Assembly (NCBI RefSeq): GCF_013116825.1
Contig: NZ_JABFNS010000091.1
Coordinates: 1-38,226 of the forward strand
DNA: 38,226 nucleotides
Direction: 5' to 3'
DNA from: Myxococcus xanthus
Lineage (GTDB): Bacteria; Myxococcota; Myxococcia; Myxococcales; Myxococcaceae
Under the pieces are notes generated by a model, which was given only the letters and a program-made list of their open reading frames with translations, was not told where the DNA came from and ran no database searches. This document shows positions 32,496-38,226 of this stretch, piece by piece. Both the position numbers and the translations under genes were made by a program. The stretch's first letter is position 1. Each line of letters begins with the position of its first letter.

Positions 32496-34571
32496 CTACC
32501 TGGCTGCTCCTCCAGACGGCCCGGTGCCACCCGGAGGCGTTCCCGGAATCGCGGGTTTCTTGAAGCGCTCCTTCAAGTTGGCGAAGAAGTTCTTCTCCTC
32601 CGTGGTGGGAGGCCCCTGACGCGGCGCGTCCAGCTCCACGACCTCAATCACCTCCGGCGGCAGGTCCTCCAGGAAGCGCGAGGGCGTGCGGGGCACCTCC
32701 TTGCCGCGCTTCACGCGGGTGGCCGCGCGGGTGAGGTAGAGGACCTCCTTGGCGCGGGTGATGCCCACGTAGCAGAGGCGCCGCTCCTCCTCGAGGTTCT
32801 GCGCCTCGCCCTGCATGCCTCCGTGGGGCATCAGGTCCTCCTCCATGCCGATGAAGAAGACGAGCCGGTACTCCAGGCCCTTGGAGGCGTGCACCGTCAT
32901 CAGGGTGACGCGGCGGTTGGCGCCCGGCACCTCCTCTTCCTCCTGCCGGGTGTCCAGGCTCAGGCGGTTGAGGTACGTGGGCAGGCTGGCCTTGGGGCCC
33001 TCGCGCTTCTCGAAGTTCTCCAGCGAGTTGAGCACGCCGTCCACGCCCTTGAGCTTCTTGTCCGCGGCGGTGGCGCTGGTGGCGTGGGCGCGGGTGGCCT
33101 CGCGAAAGCCAATCTCCTCCAGCAGCTTGCGCGTCACGTTGGCCAGCTGGCCGTGCTCATACGCGGCGCGGTAGCGCTCCACCAGGTCCACGAACTCCAT
33201 CACCCGGGCCCCGGCCCCGGGCGGCAGGTCCTCGTAGTCGGTGGCCTTCTTCATCACCGTCCACAGCGTGACGCCCTCGCCCCGCGCGTGGACGTTGAGG
33301 CGCTCCATCGTCACGTCGCCAATGCCGCGCGAGGGCACGTTGACGATGCGCAGGAGCGAGATTTCGTCCAGCTTGTTCACGATGACCTTGAAGTACGCGA
33401 TGACGTCCTTCACCTCGCGCCGGTCGAAGAACTCGCTGCCGCCCACCACCTCGTAGCCGATGTTCTTCTCCCGCAGCGTCTCCTCGATGGGGCGGGACTG
33501 GCCGTTGGTCCGGTAGAGCACGGCGATGTCGTCCGCGGAGATGCCCAGGGCCATGTGCTTCTGGATTTCGTGCGCGACGAAGCGGGCCTCCTCTTCGTCG
33601 TTGGGACACGTCACCACCTTCACCTTCGTGCCCCCCGTGCGGTCGGTCCACATCTGCTTGGCCTTGCGCTCGGGGTTCTTGGCGATGACGGCGTTGGCCG
33701 CGTCCAGCACCGTCTGGACGGAGCGGTAGTTCTGCTCCAGCCGGACCTCCTTCCCTCCCGGGAAGAGGCGGTCGAAGTCGAGGATGTTGCGCACCTCCGC
33801 GCCCCGCCACGAATAGATGCACTGGTCGTCGTCACCCACCGCGCACACGTTGCGGGAGCGGCCCGCCAGCAGCTTCAGCAGCTCCAGCTGCGCGGTGTTG
33901 GTGTCCTGGAACTCGTCCACCAGCAGGTAGCGGAAGCGCTTGGTGTACTTCTCGTAGAGGTCCGGGTGCTCGCGCAGGAGGCGCGCGGGCAGCAGCAGCA
34001 GGTCGTCGAAGTCCACCGACCCCTGCGCCTTCAGCGACAGCTGATAGTCCGGGTACACCATGTGGGTGATGAGGTCGTAGTCATCCCCAATCCCCTCCGG
34101 CTTGGGCTCCGGCGCCTTGCCGGAGTTCTTCGCCTTGGAGATGAGGTTGAGCACCTTGCGCGCGTCGAACGAGCGGTCGTCGATTTTGTGCTCGCGCATG
34201 GCGCGCCGGATGTTGGCCAGCTGGTCGCCCATGTCGGCGATGGCGAACTTCTTGGGCCACCCCAGCCGGTGGATGTCCTCGCGGAGCATCTCCGCGCCAA
34301 AGGCGTGGAAGGTGCACACCAGCACGCCCTGCGCCCGAGGTCCCGCCATGTGGACCAGGCGCTCCTTCATCTCCGTGGCGGCCTTGTTGGTGAAGGTCAC
34401 CGCCAGGATGTTGCGGGCCATGATGAGGCCCGGCCGCTCGTTGAGCAGGTGGACGATGCGGTGGGTGATGACGCGAGTCTTGCCGCTGCCTGCGCCTGCC
34501 AGCACGAGGAGCGGTCCCTCCAGGGTCACCACGGCCTCGCGCTGCGGAGGATTGAGCTTCGAGAGGTCCAT
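32496..34571 (-). CDS. UvrD/Rep/PcrA-type DNA helicase
   Basis: This SF1A 3'-to-5' helicase acts in replication restart and repair. The 691-residue product shows the ordered motifs: Q motif LNPPQREAV, motif I GAGSGKT (Lys31), Ia TFTNKAATEM, II LLVDEFQDTN, III VGDDDQCIYSWRGA, IV EQNYRS, V TVHASKGLEY and VI RRLCYVGITRAKE. It ends in a Pro/Gly-rich tail. Overall organisation is closest to Rep/PcrA, and the exact subfamily is not resolved. ATG 34571 is where homology begins; the ribosome-binding site is weak. It diverges from the lipoprotein gene at 34606 with only 34 nt between the starts, so the promoters must overlap or lie within coding sequence. Confidence 0.94.
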   Translation of the reverse strand: MDLSKLNPPQREAVVTLEGPLLVLAGAGSGKTRVITHRIVHLLNERPGLIMARNILAVTFTNKAATEMKERLVHMAGPRAQGVLVCTFHAFGAEMLREDIHRLGWPKKFAIADMGDQLANIRRAMREHKIDDRSFDARKVLNLISKAKNSGKAPEPKPEGIGDDYDLITHMVYPDYQLSLKAQGSVDFDDLLLLPARLLREHPDLYEKYTKRFRYLLVDEFQDTNTAQLELLKLLAGRSRNVCAVGDDDQCIYSWRGAEVRNILDFDRLFPGGKEVRLEQNYRSVQTVLDAANAVIAKNPERKAKQMWTDRTGGTKVKVVTCPNDEEEARFVAHEIQKHMALGISADDIAVLYRTNGQSRPIEETLREKNIGYEVVGGSEFFDRREVKDVIAYFKVIVNKLDEISLLRIVNVPSRGIGDVTMERLNVHARGEGVTLWTVMKKATDYEDLPPGAGARVMEFVDLVERYRAAYEHGQLANVTRKLLEEIGFREATRAHATSATAADKKLKGVDGVLNSLENFEKREGPKASLPTYLNRLSLDTRQEEEEVPGANRRVTLMTVHASKGLEYRLVFFIGMEEDLMPHGGMQGEAQNLEEERRLCYVGITRAKEVLYLTRAATRVKRGKEVPRTPSRFLEDLPPEVIEVVELDAPRQGPPTTEEKNFFANLKERFKKPAIPGTPPGGTGPSGGAAR

Positions 34572-34605
34572 TGCGCGCGGGGCGGGGATACCCTTTGATT
34601 CGTTC

Positions 34606-35184
34606 GTGCGCGACTCTTTTTTCCCCAGGCGCTCTGGCGCTCTTCTCGCATTCGTCCTGGGCACCACCGGATGCCTCGGCGAGCCCGGCGCGTCCCCGGA
34701 GGTGGAACCCGTGGTGTCGGCGGCGAGCGCGCCCTGCGTGTACTTCAAGCAACTGGCGCCCTTCCTTCCAGAACGGCTGGACGGCTTCACCGTGGCGCAC
34801 ACCCAGGGCTCCACCGGGAAGTACGGCGAGGTGTCCGTCTCCGAGGCCGAGCGGCTCTACACCCGGGGTGAGGGACGCGAGGTGAAGGTGCGCATCGTGG
34901 ACACCACCATGGGCGAGCGCATTGGCAAGGCCATCCAGGAGGCCGCCGACCGCTCCCGGGGCAAGGTGGCCAGTGACCCGTCCGCCCCCATCCACCTGGA
35001 CGACGCCGTGGGCTTCGTGCGGTACGACGCGGAGGAGTCCGTGGCCGAAGCGAACCTCCTTGTGGGGGGGCGCTACGTGGTTGCCGTCACCAGCCGGGGA
35101 TTTCCGGGTACGGTGGAGGTGCGCCGGGTGGCGCGCGGCATCGACCTTGCGGGACTGGCTCGCCTGAGGCCCGGTCCGAACTGA
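34606..35184 (+). CDS. Predicted lipoprotein of unknown function
   Basis: The 192-residue product from GTG 34606 starts with a basic stretch (RDSFFPRRSG), a hydrophobic segment (ALLAFVLGTTGC) and a Cys at about residue 23 that fits a lipobox moderately. After a short Pro/Ala/Ser linker the soluble domain contains LPERLDGFTVAHTQGSTGKYGEVSVSEAERLYTRG in pieces, VKVRIVDTTMG and YDAEESVAEANLLVGGRYVVAV. The last pattern (a small beta-rich domain in which a quantity is tested against a protein-bound value) is seen in several uncharacterised bacterial lipoproteins. No family name is assigned. The Cys-repeat gene follows after 16 nt on the same strand, so the two are probably one operon. Confidence 0.75.
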   Translation: MRDSFFPRRSGALLAFVLGTTGCLGEPGASPEVEPVVSAASAPCVYFKQLAPFLPERLDGFTVAHTQGSTGKYGEVSVSEAERLYTRGEGREVKVRIVDTTMGERIGKAIQEAADRSRGKVASDPSAPIHLDDAVGFVRYDAEESVAEANLLVGGRYVVAVTSRGFPGTVEVRRVARGIDLAGLARLRPGPN

Positions 35185-35200
35185 TGAAGGAGTGTCCCAG

Positions 35201-35698
35201 GTGGTGAAGGACAAAGGAACGCGGCCCGACAAGACGGACCAGGTCGCGCAGGAGAAGGCGGCGCGGGAGCTGGTGTCCACCCTGGGCAAGCGGGAGTTCC
35301 TGGAGCAGTTCCAGAAGCTGGCCAAGGGCTTCGCGTCCGACCCGGGCAACCCCGGCTCCTACGCGTGCGAGGGCTGTCAGCGCTGCGCCAACTGCATGTT
35401 CTGCAAGGACTGCGACAGCTGCTTCTCGTGCACGCACTGCACCCGGTGCGAGCTGTGCAACAACTGCTCGCACTGCGTGGACTGCAAGAGCTGCAACGCC
35501 TGCGCGTACTGCGTCCAGAGCGAAAACTGCTCCTCCAGCGCGTACCTGGTCCTGTGCCGCAACCTGCAGGACTGCAACTACTGCTTCGGCTGCGTGGGCC
35601 TGGCGAAGAAGGACTTCCACATCCTCAACGTCCCCTTCCCACGGACGGAGTACTTCAAAATCGTGGGCCGGCTGCGCAAGGAGCTGGGGATTCCATAG
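35201..35698 (+). CDS. Cys-rich protein with Cys at every third residue
   Basis: The product has 165 residues. Residues 1-52 are charged and helical (KAARELVSTLGKREFLEQFQ). Residues 56-131 hold 22 cysteines, all on one three-residue register: 17 in a row from Cys56 to Cys104, then Cys110, 119, 125, 128 and 131. The last 34 residues (KKDFHILNVPFPRTEYFKIV) look like an ordinary folded end. There is no signal peptide, so it is likely cytoplasmic, where cysteines stay reduced and could bind metal or Fe-S clusters; a repetitive helix-like solenoid is another reading. GTG 35201 is chosen because AAGGAG lies exactly 8 nt upstream; the GTG at 35192 overlaps that site. I do not know a characterised family. 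Confidence 0.85.
   Translation: MVKDKGTRPDKTDQVAQEKAARELVSTLGKREFLEQFQKLAKGFASDPGNPGSYACEGCQRCANCMFCKDCDSCFSCTHCTRCELCNNCSHCVDCKSCNACAYCVQSENCSSSAYLVLCRNLQDCNYCFGCVGLAKKDFHILNVPFPRTEYFKIVGRLRKELGIP
35366..35593 (+). repeat. Tandem xxC tripeptide-coding repeat (9-nt period)
   Basis: TGC or TGT codons recur every 9 nt for 17 consecutive units and then at multiples of 9 nt for five more. The two residues between cysteines vary (EG, QR, AN, MF, KD, DS, FS, TH, TR), so selection acts on the Cys register rather than on DNA identity. Confidence 0.9.
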
Positions 35699-35717
35699 GC
35701 CCCAGCCCCTCCCCTCG

Positions 35718-36905
35718 CTAGAGGGCGCGCACGTAGAGGGCCTTCAGGTACTCCGTCTCCGGAAGCCCGGCCAGCACCGGGTGGTCCAGCCCCGCGCCCC
35801 GCCGCTCCAGAATCTGCACCGGCCGCTTCGCATCCGCGGCGGCCGCCAGCACCATCTCCTCGAAGGCGGCGCGGTCCAGCTTGCCGGAGCAGGAGCAGGT
35901 GACGAGCAACCCGTCCGGCTTGAGGCAGCGGAAGGCGCGCAGGTTCAGCTCGTGGTAGGCGCGCAGCGCGGTGGCCAGGCCCTCGCGGCGCTTGGCCAGT
36001 CCGGGCGGGTCCAACACCACGGTGTCGAAGCGGCGCCCGCTGGTGTCGAAGCGGCGCAGCACGTCGAAGGCGTTGGCGTTCTCCACGGTGACGTTGGCGC
36101 GGCCGTTGGCCTCGGCGTTGGCCTTGGCGCGCGCGGCGGCCTTCTCATCCTGCTCCACCGCCAGCACGGACGTGCAGGTGCGTGACAGCGAGAGCGCGAA
36201 GCCGCCGTGGTAGCTGAAGAGGTCCAGCGCGTCGCCGCGCGCCAGCTCCCCGGCCCGCAGGTGGTTGTCCACCTGGTCCAGGAAGGCGCCCGTCTTCATG
36301 TCGCCCTGGAGGTCGACCTCGAAGCGGTTCTCCCCCTCGTGGTAGGTGAAGCGCGCGGCGCCCTCACCGTGCAGCAGGCGCGCCTCGCGGGGCAGGCCCT
36401 CGAAGTCACGGCCGGAGGCGTCGTCCCGGCACATGACGTGGGTGGCGCCGGTGAGCTCCACCAGCATCTTCGCCAGCGTCTCCTTGCGCGCGTCCATGCC
36501 CTCGGAGAGCGTCTGGAGCGAGAGGCCCTTCCCGTAGCGGTCCACGAAGAGGCCCGGGAGCTGGTCCGCCTCGCCGTGCACCAGCCGCAGCCCGTCACGG
36601 CCGGACAGGTACGCCCGGCGCGCCAGGGCGGCCTCCAGGCGGCGGCGGAAGAAGGCGTCGTCCACCGGATCCTCGGCGGGCCCCTTGCGCGTCAGCAGGC
36701 GCAGCGCCAGGGGCGAGCGGCGAGCGTAGAGCGCCTGGCCAATGGGATTGCCCTGGGCGTCCACCACCAGCACCACGGCGCCGGCGCCCTTCACGTCGGG
36801 CGGGGCGGCGATTTCGGTGCGGTACACCCAGGGATTGTAGTGCCGCAGCGAGCGCGCCCCCTTGGGGGTGACGCGCGCGACGGGCAGGGCTGCATGGGGG
36901 GGCAT
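35718..36905 (-). CDS. rlmI: Class I rRNA (cytosine-C5)-methyltransferase, RlmI-like
   Basis: RlmI methylates C1962 of 23S rRNA with SAM. The 395-residue product equals the length of E. coli RlmI (396). It has an N-terminal PUA domain (SLRHYNPWVYRTEIA), a central EEHEE-like domain (LPGLFVDRYGKGLSLQTL), and the Rossmann methyltransferase with the SAM loop DLFSYHGGFALS, the acidic EQDEKA, the NANAFD segment and the motif IV DPPGLAK. TCSCSG carries the candidate catalytic Cys. ATG 36905 has GGAG 8 nt upstream. It lies 5 nt after the stop of the TPR lipoprotein gene, so both are one transcript, and it converges on the Cys-repeat gene. The exact target base is inferred from the family. Confidence 0.88.
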   Translation of the reverse strand: MPPHAALPVARVTPKGARSLRHYNPWVYRTEIAAPPDVKGAGAVVLVVDAQGNPIGQALYARRSPLALRLLTRKGPAEDPVDDAFFRRRLEAALARRAYLSGRDGLRLVHGEADQLPGLFVDRYGKGLSLQTLSEGMDARKETLAKMLVELTGATHVMCRDDASGRDFEGLPREARLLHGEGAARFTYHEGENRFEVDLQGDMKTGAFLDQVDNHLRAGELARGDALDLFSYHGGFALSLSRTCTSVLAVEQDEKAAARAKANAEANGRANVTVENANAFDVLRRFDTSGRRFDTVVLDPPGLAKRREGLATALRAYHELNLRAFRCLKPDGLLVTCSCSGKLDRAAFEEMVLAAAADAKRPVQILERRGAGLDHPVLAGLPETEYLKALYVRAL

Positions 36906-36910
36906 CAGGC

Positions 36911-38143
36911 TCACTCCAGGCCGCGAGCGGCCAGTTCTTCGTCGTCCTCGCCGCGAAGGTGCCCGATTTCGTGCAGCAACGTCACGCGGATCTGCTCGCG
37001 AAGTTCCTCGGGCGTCCGGGCGGCGCGCGCCAGGTTGCGGCGGTAGAGCACCACGGAGCGGCACGGCACCTCGGAGCCGTCACAGGGCTCGGCCAGCGGC
37101 GGGCCCCGGAAGAGCCCCAGAATCGTGGGCGACAGCGGCGGCTGGTTGGCCAGCAGGTCCGCGTCCGCGGGCAGCTCCTCCGCCGTGACGGGCACGCCGT
37201 CCAGGTCCCCGCGCATGTCCTTGGGCAGCTCGGCGACGGCCTTCACCACCTCGGCGCGGAAGTCCTCCTCCGCGGGCAGCGGCGGCTCGGGGAAGTCGTC
37301 CGGCGCCAACGAGCGCGCCTTGTCGAAGTGGCCCTGAGCCTGCTTCCACTTGCCCTCGCGCTCCAACAGGAGCCCCAGGTGGTGATGGGCGTGCGCGGCC
37401 CGCTCCGGGTCGTCCACGAGGCTGGTGAAGGCGGTGCGGGCCTCGCGGAAGCGGCACAGCTCGAAGAGGGCCAGGGCGCGCTCGTAGAGGGCCTCGCGGC
37501 TGCCGGGGTTGCGCGCGAGGACGATGGCCGAGTGCGCCAGCGAGGACTCCGCCTGTCCCAAGTCATTGAAGGCCATGGCGGCCACCAGCGCGAGGTGCGG
37601 AATCAGCTCCGGGGGCGTGTTGGGCTGGGACAGGCCGCGCTCGGCGTAGAGGGCGCCCAGTTCGTCCCGCTCCCGGGTGGAGGACAGCTGCACGGCGTAC
37701 AGGTGCGCCGAGCCCAGAAGCGCGGACGGGTCCCCCGGGTCGATGGCGAGCGCCCGCGCATAGGCGAGCTGCGCCTCTGGCTCGCGGCCCAGGGCGGCCA
37801 GCGCCACGCCGCGCTCCGCGTGGGCGGCGGCCAGGTCCGGCTCCAGCGCGGCGGCCTGGGCGGCGCAGGACAGTGCTTCCTCGAAGCGGCCTTCCTCGAA
37901 GTAGCGACGCGATGCATCCAGCGGGGCCGCGCCGTCCGAGCGACACACGGCCAGCGGCCGCATCCGGTGGGTGGCGTCCTCCGGGGGCGGTGCGGGACGC
38001 ACGCTGGCGGAGGGCGCCCCGGCGCCAGGCGCACTGAGGGGAGTCACGGCCGGACAGGACGCATCCGGCGCTTCAAAGGCCGGAGGGCCGCGCTTGCAGG
38101 CAGCAATGATGAGGCAGAAGGCGAGCAGGCCGCGCCGCGACAT
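36911..38143 (-). CDS. TPR lipoprotein with C-terminal zincin-like metalloprotease motif
   Basis: The product has 410 residues. A lipoprotein signal (RRGLLAFCLIIAAC, lipidated Cys16) is followed by a Pro/Ala linker and a TPR array (about 75-290: YFEEGRFEEALSCAAQAAAL, ERGVALAALGREPEAQLAYA, HHHLGLLLEREGKWKQAQGHF). The last 110 residues resemble the zincin-like metallopeptidase family PF06262: VPCRSVVLYRRNLARAA and then LLHEIGHLRGEDDEEL. That gives HExxHxxGxxD with His391, Glu392, His395 and Asp401 as zinc ligands and catalytic base. PF06262 proteins are normally small and cytoplasmic; a lipidated TPR fusion is unusual. It is followed by the RlmI-like gene after 5 nt. No start-site features are clear in the 83 nt upstream. 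Confidence 0.83.
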   Translation of the reverse strand: MSRRGLLAFCLIIAACKRGPPAFEAPDASCPAVTPLSAPGAGAPSASVRPAPPPEDATHRMRPLAVCRSDGAAPLDASRRYFEEGRFEEALSCAAQAAALEPDLAAAHAERGVALAALGREPEAQLAYARALAIDPGDPSALLGSAHLYAVQLSSTRERDELGALYAERGLSQPNTPPELIPHLALVAAMAFNDLGQAESSLAHSAIVLARNPGSREALYERALALFELCRFREARTAFTSLVDDPERAAHAHHHLGLLLEREGKWKQAQGHFDKARSLAPDDFPEPPLPAEEDFRAEVVKAVAELPKDMRGDLDGVPVTAEELPADADLLANQPPLSPTILGLFRGPPLAEPCDGSEVPCRSVVLYRRNLARAARTPEELREQIRVTLLHEIGHLRGEDDEELAARGLE

Positions 38144-38226
38144 GGGCCGCCAGGGTACGGCATCACCCCGTGGCCGGGAAGCCGGGACGTACACGCCCGC
38201 TTGCTGATGCGACCGGGCACCCACCC

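Noticed and set aside
35366..35593. The 9-nt periodic Cys-codon stretch as a CRISPR array or microsatellite
   Set aside because: Only the Cys codon recurs; the other bases vary and the frame is intact, so it is a protein-level repeat.

Overview
The window is chromosomal DNA from a Myxococcus species close to M. xanthus. Signs of this are the very high GC content, the strong G/C bias at third codon positions, a Lon protease that reads like the vegetative LonV of M. xanthus, a prolyl endopeptidase that looks near-identical to the M. xanthus enzyme with a known structure, a PilT paralog, and several FHA, TPR and lipoprotein genes typical of myxobacteria. These identifications rest on reading and memory, with no database search. 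The window holds 36 protein-coding genes (one cut by the left edge) and six tRNA genes. Most lie on the minus strand. No insertion sequence, integrase or CRISPR array is visible.

Layout. 1-4300: the end of a Pro-rich/TPR-like protein, a DTW-domain protein, rsmE and an Xaa-Pro aminopeptidase. 4300-7500 (minus): a DUF2914 membrane protein, a tightly packed yqgE/algH-bolA-grxD operon, and a single-domain response regulator. 7567-10951 (minus): a three-gene peptide ABC importer (binding lipoprotein plus two permeases with 4-nt overlaps) without ATPase genes. 11093-19530 (minus): a proteostasis block, tig-clpP-clpX-lonV, with a prolyl endopeptidase gene between clpX and lonV. 19637-21911: six minus-strand tRNA genes split into Pro-Arg-His-Arg and Lys-Leu by one plus-strand gene for a Bet/RecT-family single-strand annealing protein. 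21988-25297 (minus): rdgB, rph, an N-acetylmuramoyl-alanine amidase and selD. 25353-29053 (minus): a recX-bamD-unknown-TPR-FHA/DUF4388 operon. 29089-34571: an unknown plus-strand gene, a PilT paralog with a Pro-rich tail, the rplM-rpsI operon and a UvrD/Rep helicase. 34606-38143: a predicted lipoprotein and an extraordinary Cys-every-third-residue protein (plus), then a RlmI-type rRNA methyltransferase and a TPR lipoprotein with a C-terminal zinc-protease motif (minus).

How the genes work together. Much of the window is housekeeping: ribosome and rRNA/tRNA maturation (rplM, rpsI, rsmE, the rlmI-like gene, the DTW protein, rph, tRNAs), protein folding and turnover (tig, clpP, clpX, lonV), nucleotide and genome maintenance (rdgB, the UvrD/Rep helicase, recX), Fe-S trafficking (grxD, bolA) and envelope assembly (bamD, amidase). 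Proline-peptide handling recurs in the prolyl endopeptidase, the Xaa-Pro aminopeptidase and the peptide importer, but a functional link between them is only inferred.

The most unusual items are the annealing protein inside the tRNA cluster, the protein with 22 cysteines all on a strict three-residue register, the DTW enzyme fused to what reads as a dead DnaQ-fold exonuclease domain, the export-signal extension on the prolyl endopeptidase, and the TPR lipoprotein ending in HExxHxxGxxD.
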